DNA from: Lingula anatina
Taxonomy: Eukaryota > Brachiopoda > Lingulata > Lingulida > Lingulidae
Length of the DNA: 64,000 bases
Assembly: GCF_001039355.2 (NCBI RefSeq)
Contig: NW_019775508.1
Location: 178,595-242,594, forward strand
Reading direction: 5' to 3'
Shown: positions 51,718 through 64,000 of the stretch, one piece after another
Layout: every line of letters begins with the position of its first letter
Numbering within the stretch: position 1 is the first letter of the stretch
The notes under the pieces: generated by a model
What the model was told of the DNA's origin: nothing
The model's database searches: none
What the model saw: the letters and a program-made list of their open reading frames with translations, nothing else
Position numbers and translations under genes: made by a program

Positions 51718-54700
51718 TCAGAGGCCATAGTAGGACGGCCATACCTCCAATCTCCAAGATGTGATGCTCCGTGTAGGCGCTGTGAGCGTGCACTTTGGAA
51801 CACATTTGAGAGCTGCGATTCCCACTTTCTTTACCCAGCATTTGACGTTCTTCTTGCACTCTTCAATCCAACGCTCAATATCTACCACAGACTTTCCCAG
51901 ACATCTGGCCAAACAAGACACCACGTCATTGTCAACATGGTCTGAAATTGAAAGTTTATGATTATTTGGAGTGCTTATGTCATATTGACCCAGATGATTG
52001 AAGGATTGAAAAATGAATACATTTTAAGTTATATATGAAGTCAAATCATTGCAAAAATCCGACCAAATGCCATCATTTGGTTTTTCAAATAGCAAAACAT
52101 AAAGAAATACCAAAGGGTATCGTGTCGTAGTTTCCCAAAAAAATGATATTTGAACTCCTTTTTACCCACTGTCGTTTCGCCAGCCCTCATTCAAATATTA
52201 ATGCTATTGTGCAAGCAGCAGTTATGCGTTATACATTACTAAGTCATTTGCGAATGGTGAGACGGATACATACAGGTCAAGTATACGGCCAGAAATATAA
52301 AAAATGTTCAGTTGTAAAGCTTTTTTTTGTGATTGAGTGATTTATTTGGTTTCATTCTTTGGCATGTGGACTTTATCTAAGTCGTGTAAGAAACTAGTAT
52401 AAGTGGTTAATTAAAGACAACTAGAATTATTGCTAGGCCCAGTTGCCTGCCATTTACACTAACCTTTATTCTTTGGTGTGTCGGAAAATACAATTTGGAC
52501 TGCGTCACTTTCCAGTGATACGCACTCAGGTACGCACTTCAGAGCTGCAAAGCCCACTTTTTTCAGCCAGCATTGGACGTCTGTTCCACATTCCTCCAAC
52601 CACCGTTCTACGTCAGCCACAGACTTGCCCAAACACTTGGCAAGGCAATCGGCAAAGTGATTGCCAACTTCAGCTTTTTTAAAAAAGAAAACGAAACCCC
52701 CAACTGATATGGATAAAAACCCCAGATATAGAACATGTTCTCGTTATAACTTATAATCTTAACTTTATGGTTTTGGAAAAAAAAAAAAAACGGTGACACG
52801 AAGGCCCATGAGGCAAGGTGTTTGGATATTTTGAACATGCCACGGTTATAAATAAATAAATAGTATATTCATATGATTTGAAATTAACTACGTGCTGTAA
52901 ATGTAAATTGTACCTTGGCGATTTGTCTTGTCTCATACAACAAAATTTTTATATAAAATTTTTATATACAATATGTCAGTGATGCTCTTTACTGAAACAC
53001 CATCAATATTTTTCTGAAATTTGAAAGCACCTAGTAGATGGAAATACTAAGCACCAAATGAACGAAATCACGCAGTTCTTATTCCTCGCTTTTGTATTCT
53101 GGCTCATACATATATACAGCAATTGCATTTGAAAATGCCCTAACACTAACACGAAAAAAACATCTCTTATAAAATAAAGTAATATATAAAAGGCAGTATC
53201 CAGTTCCAAAAGTACTTACATATTGAGACCATGAATACAGCATGCTTAAACATCTTTATATCTACCTTTTTGTTGGCTTTTATCATCAGTTGTGGTAAGA
53301 TCAGCGTAAACTTCCAGTGATACGCACTCAGGTACGCACTTAAGAGCTGCAAAGCCCACTTTTTTCAGCCAGCAATGGACATCTGTTCCACATTCCTCCA
53401 ACCACTGTTCTACGTCAGCCACAGACTTGCCCAAACACTTGGCAAGGCAATCGGCAAAGTGATTGCCAACTTCAACTTTTAAAAAAAAAGAAAACGAAAC
53501 CCCCAACTGATATGGATAAAATGTCTAGATTTAGAACATGTTCTCGTTATAACTTACAACTTTAAATTTATGGTTTTGATACAAAATATGGTGACATGTA
53601 AGCCCACGGTTAGTCTAGTTTCAGAGAAGAAGAACCACTGTTAGGTTAAGTTGCTTGACTTATGCACTAACCTTTATTTTCCGGTGTGTTGGCGACTACA
53701 TTCTGGACTGCGTCACCTTCCAGTGACACGCACTTAGGTACGCACTTAAGAGCAGCAAAGCCCACTTTTTTCACCCAGCATTTGACGTTCTCCCCGCATT
53801 CTCCAATCCAGCGTTCAATATCCGCCACAGACCTGCCCAAACACTTGGCAAGACAAATGGCAAAGTTATTGCCAACTTCGTCTTTTTCTGAAAAGAAAAC
53901 GAAAACCCCACTCAAATGGATTAAATGTCCAGATATAGAACATAGAACTGTTTATTTCGATGATATAGTTAAACAAACACATTCATTTGCGAATCCTTTT
54001 CCATGTTTTTCTGCAACATGCTAACTAAATATATTTTTGCAGTGCGAACAAAATAATAATAATAACCAAACGCGCACGCACGCACACACACACACGCCAA
54101 ACTTAAATACCTCATATTCTTTTTTTTTCAGTTATCAAATCTTACCTCTGACTGTTGCGATATCATCGACATGCTTCGCGTCTATTCCCACAGAGAGACA
54201 ACGTGGGACACATTTGATTGCCTCAATACCCACTTTCTCCAACCAGCATTTTACATCGGTCCCGCATTCCGCAACCCACTCTTCAATCTCAGCCACAGAA
54301 TGGCCTAGGCATTTGGCCATGCAGTTTACGAACTCATTGTTGACGCTACTCGTCTGTTGGACGTCTACTTGGGTAAATTTCAACACGCCTCCTGCACATT
54401 CAACACCTGAAAATATATATTTTTAAACGAATACATCCCCGAATCTAACAATAAGCACCACTGAAATTTATTTAGGTGCTATCACGGAAAAGCTCCAAAA
54501 TCACTTCAAAGTGCATTATTATCACGATACAACTTAACAAGAAAAATGACCTCTACTATACACTGTACTATAAACCAGATCTTAATTCCTAATGTCGACT
54601 AGTAACACAACAGACGTGGCAAAAATACACAATACAGGAGAAATAATAATAATAATATAGAACAGTCTTAAACCCCCTTTTTTTTGTAAAATAAAAAATA

Positions 54701-55016
54701 AAAAAGTAAAAAGGATTATTTTATATTAAAAAGTAATGGTTATAGTATTTTAAGTAAAGAAAAAATTACTAGCAATGGCTTGTCAACGTAAGATGATTTC
54801 TAAAGACCAACCAATTAACAAATTGTTTGAATGATATTATTTATGCAACATGCTAACCTAATTACTCGGACGTTTTTTTTTCATTATTTTGAATAAAAAA
54901 TCTTTTCAAAAATTCAAAACTATATAGTTTTTCCTTTACAGGTAAAACCTTAATCATCCTTGCTCACCTTTACAGCAGACAACCACTGCGACTGCCACGA
55001 GTATGATCTTCAACAT
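51718..55016 (-). CDS. Secreted five-module cysteine protein (gene 2), copy F
   Basis: Not recognised as a described gene. Six exons join to 389 residues: signal 54968-55016 (MLKIILVAVAVVVCCK), M1 54146-54406, M2 53672-53887, M3 53266-53475, M4 52464-52673 and M5 51718-51941. All introns are phase 1. Every module has the six Cys in C-x3-C-x14-C-x5-C-x11-C-x3-C spacing, with the CLGxSVA(D/E)(I/V) stretch and CW(V/L)(K/E)KVG around Cys 4. M1 has an N-terminal extension with one additional Cys (GVECAGG). M2 to M4 end in acidic and polar spacers. M5 carries the stop. A phase-0 donor (GAG|GTATGG) near its end could allow a longer form. Secretion is inferred. Confidence 0.83.
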
Positions 55017-55933
55017 GGCTGGTATTGCTGTATAAAAAGCTATTTAGTATCGCCAGAGATCGTCTAAAGATGCCTCCAATCTAAGCTAGCTATTGCGAGT
55101 GACAAGGAACACTGCGGCTCAGACATTAAATAGGGAAGTCTAGATAGCATGTGATTTCAAACCACAGATGAATCATGTGCTATATTGACTAATATTCACT
55201 TCCTGCCCTAGTAGAATATTCAAGTTTCGGTTTTGTTTTCGCCTTTTCCGCACATAGTAAAAACTTTTTGTCGTGAAGCTCTAATAACCCAGTACCTGGA
55301 CGGGGGGTTGGGGTTGGGGGACTCGCTAAAGAGGTTCACAAGAGACTAGATAGCAATGTTATTTAAAGTGAACCATTTCAATAACATCAATAAACCATTA
55401 TCCCATTTTTTTGCTTTGTTTTTGTCTATACATTCTTCTTTCTTCCTTTCATTTAGTTGTTAATTTTTCTATCTATCTATGTATCAATTATTTATTCATT
55501 AATCTAATGCAGCTGATCTAATTTTTTTTTTAGTTACTTACCTTTAGAAAATGACAAAACCACGGACGCGTGTTATATATAAATGTCAATTCCAAGAATT
55601 GGATTAAAAACAGTAAAGCGGAAGTTAATGGTCTATGTAGTTATTTATTTCAATTTACAGGACCATGAACTTGTAATTATGGGGACACGATTAGGTGGAA
55701 CATCAACTGACGTTTGCCAAAACGTGCCTTTAAAAATACCTAATTGAAGACATCAATTATAATTGTTACCGGTTGAAAGACTTATTTTTCCTCCGCATTT
55801 TGCAAGTCATACAAGTTAACAGAGCACAGCACTTCTGAGAAAATAACTGACAAAGATGAATTTCTGATATGACAGTGGTTACACTTTGACATAAAAAGAA
55901 GCTGCAGCACTGTGGGTGCAATAATTTATGTAC

Positions 55934-56070
55934 GACTATGGTTTTTTATTCTTTCAGTATGTTACTTGTAATTTATACTTTAATAAGTTACACTATATAG
56001 GGACTATGGTTTTTTTATTCTTTCAGTATGTTACTTGTAATTTATACTTTAATAAGTTACACTATATAGG
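55934..56070. repeat. 68-bp tandem duplication
   Basis: GACTATGGTTTTTTATTC begins at 55934 and recurs at 56002. The two units differ by about one base, so this is a recent duplication. Confidence 0.85.
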
Positions 56071-57070
56071 GCACTTACAGAACAGATGCTCCGCAGGCTA
56101 ACTTATCTGACCGTCCCCACTAAAAAGCAAGCCGGTTATGATGCCCCTTAAATATGATCTACTTTTTAACCTTACAGATCATGCAGCATTTTGACTTGTT
56201 TCTCTTAGAGATTAAGTGATAAGGGGAAATATTTGAGAAAGATGGAGACATGCTTATGCCCAGGCTCGTTTTGGCGAAGGGTCATATACCGGTATGTGCA
56301 TAAATTGACCTTTAAAAGAGGATAGGGAAAAACAGGCGGTAAAACACTGTTCAAAATGAAAGGGAAACAAGTGCATAAAGGAGAGAACATAACTTGAACA
56401 ATACTTGACTCCCGGAAGTTGCGTAAAGCTAATATATTCGTGAATCAGCATGCTCCCTTGTTCTTTCCATCCTTTGCAATAGTCTGGGACTCAGCATTTG
56501 TCAAAGTTTAATACATTTTATCACCCAAACTTGTGGTCGCCTATCTCACATTCAAAAATCACTGTCTGCTCCATCAGTTATCTTGTTTCTCTCTTTCCCT
56601 TCCTAATCTCCTTCCCTGTTCTATATCATTTTCTGCATACAGCACTTGTCTATCAAGGCTCGACGTCACGTCCACGTGGTGCATATTACGAGAGTCATTC
56701 TCACATTTAGGGACTTTAACTGCGTCTATCCGCTAGTTCCTCCTCGATGTTGATTCTTGCTGTCTGAGTGGATGAGACATCGTTTCACTTTGATGATAAG
56801 GACGAAAATGAAACTTCGTAATTACCGAAGAGAAGCTTTATTACTGATAAAATTTACACCTCAGTCAATAAATAGCAGTTAACTCATGCCTGTTACCTTT
56901 CAGTTTTCTTTTTCATATTATCTATATAACAGGATATACCCAGTACTTATTCTTGTGTATCTCTGGAATGAATGAAGCCTCTTTCTATAAACTCCAAAAG
57001 CAATCCCGCTACAGGATTCAAATTGCCACTTGTTGACTTCACTGTTCACAATATTCCGAATATTACACAT

Positions 57071-57072
<2 letters not shown>

Positions 57073-57127
<55 letters not shown>
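57073..57127. repeat. (GA)n microsatellite
   Basis: Uninterrupted GA dinucleotides in the spacer. Confidence 0.95.
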
Positions 57128-57129
<2 letters not shown>

Positions 57130-57793
57130 GAATACGCCCTAAATTGTTTGTGAATTGGGTAATCAATTTGTTGCCTAAAATAATTTTAAGCGGCAATTAA
57201 GAACATGCAATACGAAGACTATAGCGCTCTTAAATATCGAATAAATATGAAGCACTTGTACTAATTCTGCATTGTGCGACCAGTTATTTATAGACATAAC
57301 CATAAGGTCCGTGTATCTAATGTACAAATGCTCCATTTGAAAATATGGTGACTTCGACTCCGAAGCTAACCTTGCTGTTTTGCTCTGAATTTCTGAAAAG
57401 AAAGGAAAAACTGTGACAAAATTTCAAAGGAAGAGACAATTAAAAATCAACCACAAACTCGTTCCTTATGACAAACACAGACACACGTCCTGTCTCTGTA
57501 ATTTCCCACACACAGAATTTCCTTCCTAAATCTCCCCAATAACGCGAGAAAAAGCCCCTCTCCCCCCCCCCCCAAAAAAAAAATAAATAAAACGTCCGAA
57601 CAACCAACTTACGCACCCCCTTCCAGAGGACGCTCGTAAGTAATGATACACGTAGCAGTGAAAATATATGGGTCCAAAATCTGATTAAGTTTGGAAGTGG
57701 TGGTTGGGGAGGGGGGGGGAGGGGTTGCTGGCGGTGTTCCGCTCGTTCGCCACCCGATAATAAACTAATAAGTTCAGAGTTCACGTAATTGGT

Positions 57794-60700
57794 TTACCGT
57801 GCTTCATAGCGTACTAGCTCAGGCGGTTTTGAATTCGGCTGATTAGACACCATGATAGAATCATCATCCATGTCACTATATTCACGAGGCTGATTGTCTC
57901 TGAAAAGAAAACAAAACAAGTTCGATAAACAGGATTGTTGTTGATACTTATAAGAGGATGTTGATTGGGGAAGGAGACGCTCTTAAGCTTGTTTCAGTTG
58001 GTTTCAATATCTAGGCCTAATCCTTCATAAAATTCTACCTGTTAAATCTTATTTGAAGAATAAAGTCAATTGGTGGAGGGTCCCTGGGCTTTGAAGAAAG
58101 ACCGTTTTATCGGGAAAAGGACCACTCTAATTCAAAATTTCATCTAGATTCTATGAATACACGTTTCCTTGTAAAAAAAAGGTTCACTGTTCAGAAAAAG
58201 GAAACCTTTACAAACTGCTGGCCACAGATCAAGTGTAACGAAACTGAGGGCCCGTCAAACAGAAAGTCCGCCCTCCATTTAGTAATAATGCTTAGGGTTA
58301 CATCTCCACCTTGCAATCAATAACGGGTACTCTCACCTTTTCCTCTTCGTGTACAGCACCGCAAACACAATCGCTACCACCACCAGCAAACACACTCCTA
58401 CAGCAATGAGAACCCAGCTCCAGACGGGGAAATTTATCATTGGGTTCTTGTTTTGGGACCCCCTGTCTGAATCAGAATTTCCCATTTTCGATGTAGTAAC
58501 CTCTTTATTTGTAGAGCTCGAAGTTTTCTTGTCATATGTCGTCGTAAATTTCCGAGTTGTTGAGAGAGTTTTGGAAGAGATAAATATGGCACTTGGACTG
58601 GTTTGAAGTTGCCGAGTTGACACAAATGACGCAAATGACTGCATTGTTGTTGTTTTGGGCACTGTTATCGCTGCAGTTACTTTATTTTGTGCTGTTGAAA
58701 TTGCTTTGAATATTGCAGTTGTCTTTTGAGTTGTTTTTGGTATTAATATTGTTTCAGACGTAATCGCAGGCCAGTGTAAAGTAGTGACTTCTCTAGTTGT
58801 TTCGTGGTGTTCTGTGGTGTCGTCTGTCTGCGCGAGAGTCGTGCACAAATATCCTTCATACTCCAAACGAAACCCTTTTTCTGTAGACGAACTGTCACTG
58901 ACAAATGTCATATTAAAACTGTTGTCCTCTATAACAATAGATGTCACGTTTAACTGTGGTGCTGTCACAGATGATTTACTGTCGCAAAATGTGGTAGAAT
59001 TGGTAGATCCCAAATGCTTGAAGCTTATGTTCAGAAAGTCATAATTGCATCCTCCATTTTCCAAATCAAAATTCGTGAAAATAAGATCTATTTTGCATGC
59101 ACCTTCAAAAGGAAAGATAATTTTTTAAAAATCCTTACAGTTATTAGGCAGGTCGTGCTAATATGATATATGTGACGATAATATTCCCTAGAGGCATTTT
59201 ACTGGATATTAAAAAAGACAATTGATTCGAGATAATTCAATACCACAAGAAAAGAACCCAGCTAGGTGTCTAAAATTTATTATATATCCCGTTACTGGAT
59301 TAGAAAATAAAAACTAAATATCTATTCAGAAACATATTAAGAANTTGATACTTATAAGAGGATGTTGATTGGGGAAGGAGACGCTCTTAAGCTTGTTTCA
59401 GTTGGTTTCAATATCTAGGCCTAATCCTTCATAAAATTCTACCTGTTAAATCTTATTTGAAGAATAAAGTCAATTGGTGGAGGGTCCCTGGGCTTTGAAG
59501 AAAGACCGTTTTATCGGGAAAAGGACCACTCTAATTCAAAATTTCATCTAGATTCTATGAATACACGTTTCCTTGTAAAAAAAAGGTTCACTGTTCAGAA
59601 AAAGGAAACCTTTACAAACTGCTGGCCACAGATCAAGTGTAACGAAACTGAGGGCCCGTCAAACAGAAAGTCCGCCCTCCATTTAGTAATAATGCTTAGG
59701 GTTACATCTCCACCTTGCAATCAATAACGGGTACTCTCACCTTTTCCTCTTCGTGTACAGCACCGCAAACACAATCGCTACCACCACCAGCAAACACACT
59801 CCTACAGCAATGAGAACCCAGCTCCAGACGGGGAAATTTATCATTGGGTTCTTGTTTTGGGACCCCCTGTCTGAATCAGAATTTCCCATTTTCGATGTAG
59901 TAACCTCTTTATTTGTAGAGCTCGAAGTTTTCTTGTCATATGTCGTCGTAAATTTCCGAGTTGTTGAGAGAGTTTTGGAAGAGATAAATATGGCACTTGG
60001 ACTGGTTTGAAGTTGCCGAGTTGACACAAATGACGCAAATGACTGCATTGTTGTTGTTTTGGGCACTGTTATCGCTGCAGTTACTTTATTTTGTGCTGTT
60101 GAAATTGCTTTGAATATTGCAGTTGTCTTTTGAGTTGTTTTTGGTATTAATATTGTTTCAGACGTAATCGCAGGCCAGTGTAAAGTAGTGACTTCTCTAG
60201 TTGTTTCGTGGTGTTCTGTGGTGTCGTCTGTCTGCGCGAGAGTCGTGCACAAATATCCTTCATACTCCAAACGAAACCCTTTTTCTGTAGACGAACTGTC
60301 ACTGACAAATGTCATATTAAAACTGTTGTCCTCTATAACAATAGATGTCACGTTTAACTGTGGTGCTGTCACAGATGATTTACTGTCGCAAAATGTGGTA
60401 GAATTGGTAGATCCCAAATGCTTGAAGCTTATGTTCAGAAAGTCATAATTGCATCCTCCATTTTCCAAATCAAAATTCGTGAAAATAAGATCTATTTTGC
60501 ATGCACCTTCAAAAGGAAAGATAATTTTTTAAAAATCCTTACAGTTATTAGGCAGGTCGTGCTAATATGATATATGTGACGATAATATTCCCTAGAGGCA
60601 TTTTACTGGATATTAAAAAAGACAATTGATTCGAGATAATTCAATACCACAAGAAAAGAACCCAGCTAGGTGTCTAAAATTTATTATATATCCCGTTACT

Positions 60701-61695
60701 GGATTAGAAAATAAAAACTAAATATCTATTCAGAAACATATTAAGAAGAAAGTCGAAAAATCCGTGCATAATTACCGGGGACAGAGACCGTATACCAGCA
60801 CGTGATACTGGGTGGATACTGACAGGCCCCCTGTCCACAATATCCCGGGGATGTTATCACACCTGTCTGGCTGGAGAACTCGGTGGTCCCGCATCCTTAG
60901 ACAAGTTAAAATCTGAACATTACTGTAATACAGTGGTTAGTATATATGTTGTGTTTCTAATGATAAGATAGATATTGTAAACTAACAGCCAGTGGGCATA
61001 AGAACATACGATTCAGTGTAAACTACATTTGTATAAAGTGCACGTACACTGTATTTGTCGTTTATGTTTGTTTGTAAACAGTCAAACAACTTATTATACC
61101 ATCATCAGAATTTTGAATTATGAGTTATCTTTGTGAATGCATGTATTATCATTACTTCAGATCATAAAACAATCGTCAATTATGATTGGTTCTGTAGGCA
61201 TAGCATAAATAAACGACGGACATTCCAGTATAATAACACTATCGTCATCATTTTGAGGGTACTTGTCGCTAGTGGATTTAGAAAAGTTTATTTTCCAATT
61301 TACCCCAATGATAATTGAAGGTTATGAAACATAATTCTGCGTCCTCAGATGGTGTCTCGACTCCCTAACCTCCCCCTCCTCCTTTGGTGGGATGGCGGGC
61401 GACTGAATAAACAATTTAGCTTTAAAAGATGTCGTTCCCACCTCTGGATCCTTCAGGGAATGTTATTGTATCACTTTTAAGAGGGGAGACAGTTGCGCAC
61501 TGAACAGGTTAACATTTTAATAGTTTAATGTCCGGTCTACTTGAAAATTTTAGACATGTGACAATAAGACAATAAGACCGAAGGACGTGGCTACTTACCT
61601 TGTCCTACAGGCGCTGCTGCGGTGGACTGAGCCCATGCTTGAGTCAAAAGAAAGCACACAGCGTTCACCAAGAGGAAGTGTTTCAGTTTCGTCAT
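57794..61695 (-). CDS. CUB-domain single-pass membrane protein with Ser/Thr-rich stalk
   Basis: No orthologue recognised. Exons 61599-61695, 60776-60895, 59741-60506 and 57794-57899 join to 362 residues. Signal peptide MTKLKHFLLVNAVCFLLTQA. One CUB domain, about residues 33-140, has CGTTEF, ITSPGYCG, CWYTVSVP, CNYDFLNISF, FVSDSSSTEKGF and YLC. A Thr/Ser-rich, probably O-glycosylated stalk of about 130 residues follows, then a membrane segment (WSWVLIAVGVCLLVVVAIVF) and a KRKR stop-transfer. The short acidic cytoplasmic tail has EYSDMDDDSIM. The exon also appears open through to a TGA at 59737, but a consensus donor (AAAAG|GTGAGA) lies just before it, and the tail exon joins in frame. Adhesion or receptor roles are possible; none is demonstrated. 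Confidence 0.8.
58337..59102 (-). other. Duplicate of the CUB-stalk-membrane exon, assembly overlap
   Basis: Identical to 59741-60506 at a constant offset of 1404 bases. It lies inside the 57941-59343 block that is repeated immediately after the N at 59344. It is one end of an unmerged contig overlap, so only one of the two exons should exist. Confidence 0.9.
59344..59344. other. Single-N contig join with exact overlap
   Basis: The last 1403 bases before the N are the same as the first 1403 after it (59345-60747), without indels as far as I can compare. Confidence 0.92.
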
Positions 61696-62399
61696 CAGCG
61701 ATCTGAGTATCCCTACTATGTCAAATAATTACCTGAATGTACATTAGTAATATACCAGTACCTGTGGTATTGCAATGGGGAAGTATATAACTAATGGCCT
61801 TTTATTTGAACTTATCCTGATAATTTTGGTTATCAGATCGCGGAGTAGTGCCTGAGTGTGCTTACCTTAGTCACTGTGATATATTAAGTGTACCAAATTC
61901 CAGTAGGCGCCACTATTGAATTGTTTGACACAGTGAAATGTAAATAGATTACTTAGATATCGTCTAATTTGTAACTTACAAGATGTAAACAATTCATTTT
62001 CCAACCTTATCACATAATCTGTACGATTTTGTTGCAATCGTGATCTAACAAGGTCTAATGATTTTATTTTACTATTTTAGGACGTTTCAGGCCGTCCCCT
62101 AACAGGCGGTGATGTTTAATGGAGCTTACTTTGTTTAAGTAGAGGCCAGTTTTCAAATGCCTGCCCCTACAAAGATGTACTTAGAAGCAGGAGAGGAATT
62201 ACATATATTGGTTATTAATAGTGTTCAAGTAAATGCGCTGTTATATATTTCAGATGTACTACGTAATAACTTTTACAATAAATGAATGAATACAATAAAT
62301 TCCTGAACCTAGGCATTTAAATTGTGGTCCTTTAAAATAAAATAAAATAAACAAACATATTTAACTACATGTATAAAAAAGAATTTTATTGTACAATAT
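61696..62399. other. Upstream region of the CUB gene
   Basis: A TATATA-like element at about 61783-61789 (minus strand GTTATATACTT) lies roughly 90 nt upstream of the CUB gene ATG. The rest holds no recognised exon. Confidence 0.4.
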
Positions 62400-62568
62400 C
62401 TATTTCTCTAAAACAGGGCTGCCTCGGCAGCTTCCATTAAAAATTGCGATGCGGACAGTATGATAACTTTTGTATGAGTACATGTCACGCCTGTACTCAC
62501 TGGCCTTCTTAATAATGAGACTTCCCTCAATTGCAGGATGTGGATCAGGATATGGATTATGCAATGTA
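62400..62568 (-). CDS. Candidate terminal exon of unknown gene
   Basis: An open stretch after a possible acceptor (AAAATCAG) encodes HNPYPDPHPAIEGSLIIKKA and later YRRDMYSYKSYHTVRIA, ending PVLEK with TAG. An AATAAA signal (62385-62390, minus strand) follows the stop within about 15 nt. Both features suit a last exon. No upstream exons of the same gene can be assigned and no family is recognised. Confidence 0.35.
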
Positions 62569-63376
62569 CTGATTTTATTTGTGCTTACTATATAATTTAA
62601 AGTATGAATAAATACGTAGGCAATTATCATAAAAACTATTCATTATATAAATAGACCTACGTACGTGTAATCCTAATATAGATGTTTAACATTTGAATCA
62701 TCACATTAAACACGAGATAGGCCTATTTTCTGTACAAAATAAAACAAATACTAATATATAATATTGTATGTATATAAAAGTCGATGCCAACTAAATACCC
62801 ATTGTGATCAGTACAATAAAACAAGGACGAAAAAAGTATGTGGACGTTCGTGTATGTACTGTTTTGGATATACTAGTATTACATGCGTTTACATGGAGCA
62901 CCAGCACATCCACTTGTGAGCGGTCTAGCAGAGACCATCGCGTCTTCAAACTCTTCATTCATTTCTAACGTATATTCAACTTATCTTAACAATACCTCTC
63001 AGTTTCTGTGCTGGTGCGACCGCGTCAATCCCTCATTCACTCACTCCCTATGTAATTGGACTCCGCTTAAGAAGTGAGTGGAAATTGGCAAAGCTAAATA
63101 AGGATGGGTGACCAGATTTCCCAGAGCAGAAAAGATCCTTACGATTCTCCTCTCATACCAATAAAAAGGCTTTCTAAAAAACAACCCTTAATCTCGCGAC
63201 TGATGAAGTTATGAATGAGGATGATGCGAGTTTTACTGTGTAATCCATAATATTTACAATGATGCAAGAGGACGTTTTGTGTTTTTATGAAACGAAATGT
63301 ATAACAATGAAATTAAAATATTTGGATTCATGTAAAACTCTTATATTATGATTTATGTAAAACTCTTGTCATAAAA

Positions 63377-63493
63377 TCACATATGAGTTTCCCACGTTTC
63401 AGCCACTTGGTCGTAATAAGTCTTTGTTTCATCGTCCGTGTAAATTATCACTTTATTGTCATATCCTTTTTCGTAGTTTTTGGAGCTAGTAGC
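63377..63493 (-). CDS. Candidate terminal exon of unknown gene
   Basis: After the acceptor GTTTCAG, 38 codons encode SKNYEKGYDNKVIIYTDDE and DQVAETWETHM, then TGA. It is short, acidic and tyrosine-rich, somewhat like the cytoplasmic tail of the neighbouring CUB gene, but its intron phase (0) differs from that tail's (2). Any upstream exons would lie right of the window. Confidence 0.35.
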   Translation of the reverse strand, partial: ATSSKNYEKGYDNKVIIYTDDETKTYYDQVAETWETHM

Positions 63494-63821
63494 CTGAAAC
63501 GGATAAACAACAAATTGTGAGAAACTGTAAAAATACAAGTGTACCAAATTTAACCAAAGTCAATTACTTTAAGCAAATACCTTTTTACTCTGAATCACGG
63601 TTTTGAAGGCAAAAAAGCCATTCCTTTGAATTATGTAAAGGTTGCCTTATTGCAAATAGTGAAAAATGTACAAATCAGAACTTTTTTCATCCAGTTCAAT
63701 TCTGAATTTATTTCAGTGGCTTTGGGTACGAATAAAGACTAAACGATTTTGAGGCAGAAAGTAATATGTTTAACGGACTTGTCCCTGTTTTTTTAATTAT
63801 AAATTCCGAAATCGTTTTGGA

Positions 63822-64000
63822 NATGATACTTATAAGAGGATGTTGGTTGGGGAAGGAGACGCTCTTAAGCTTGTTTCAATTGGTTTTAATATCTAGGCCT
63901 AATCCTACATAAAATTCTACCTGTTAATTCTTATTTGAAGAATAAAGTCAATTGGTGGAGGGTCCCTGGGCTTTGAAGAAAGACCGTTTTATCGGGAAAA
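63822..64000. repeat. Single-N join and third copy of the CUB gene intron
   Basis: After the N, 63823-64000 repeats 57943 onward with several substitutions (for example GTTGGTTGGGG for GTTGATTGGGG). It is not the exact overlap seen at 59344, so it is probably the other haplotype, continuing out of the window. Confidence 0.8.

Larger units (their letters stand above)
55017..57793. other. Spacer between gene 2 and the CUB gene, no gene recognised
   Basis: Contains a 68-bp tandem duplication (55934-56070) and a long (GA)n tract. A possible short exon on the minus strand near 57301-57395 would extend the CUB protein tail if a GTAAAC donor overlapping its stop codon were used; this is weak. Confidence 0.4.

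Noticed and set aside
25849-52786. A genuine 13-kb tandem duplication of the module cluster
   Set aside because: The second block starts at an N and the first stops inside gene 2 at the same N. Differences look allelic. It was not excluded by data, only judged less likely.
58333-59064. Membrane protein ending at KRKR with an immediate stop
   Set aside because: The stop lies in an intron after a consensus donor. The 57794-57899 exon continues the frame.
62883-63077. Plus-strand 64-codon frame beginning MRLHGAPAHP
   Set aside because: No splice context, no family features and no neighbouring exons on that strand.

Overview
The window is AT-rich animal nuclear DNA. Its genes are intron-rich with GT-AG junctions, there are many microsatellites and small inverted-repeat elements, and there are clear orthologues of bilaterian genes (HEXD, CYBC1, HYPK, HDHD2). 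The pervasive few-percent differences between repeated segments suggest a highly heterozygous invertebrate, probably marine, but the species cannot be read from the sequence.

The window is a scaffold of eight contigs separated by single N bases at 7809, 14179, 17892, 21520, 39085, 59344 and 63822. Most joins are flanked by repeated sequence. 7810-14178 repeats about 2093-7808, 21521-25165 repeats 17893-21510, about 39171-52786 repeats about 25849-39084, and 59345-60747 repeats 57941-59343 exactly. I read these as second haplotypes or unmerged contig ends placed in tandem, not as real duplications. Most genes are therefore listed twice.

Layout: (1) 0.1-7.6 kb has HEXD (minus) head-to-head with CYBC1 (plus), repeated at 8.0-13.9 kb with a haplotype-specific insertion of about 656 bp. 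(2) 16.7-17.6 kb has HYPK (plus), tail-to-tail with HDHD2 (minus, 18.6-21.2 kb and again 22.2-24.9 kb). (3) 26.2-39.0 kb, repeated at 39.5-55.0 kb, is a cluster of three minus-strand genes for secreted proteins built from a six-cysteine module, C-x3-C-x14/15-C-x5-C-x11-C-x3-C, which I do not recognise as a described domain. (4) 57.8-61.7 kb has a CUB-domain, Ser/Thr-rich, single-pass membrane protein gene (minus), followed by two weak terminal-exon candidates.

The module cluster is the main discovery candidate. Gene 1 has 9 modules in one copy and 10 in the other, gene 2 has 5, and gene 3 has 3. Each has a signal-peptide exon, and the modules sit on exons bounded by phase-1 introns. The tenth module of gene 1 in the second copy looks like the hybrid expected from unequal crossing-over between neighbouring module exons.
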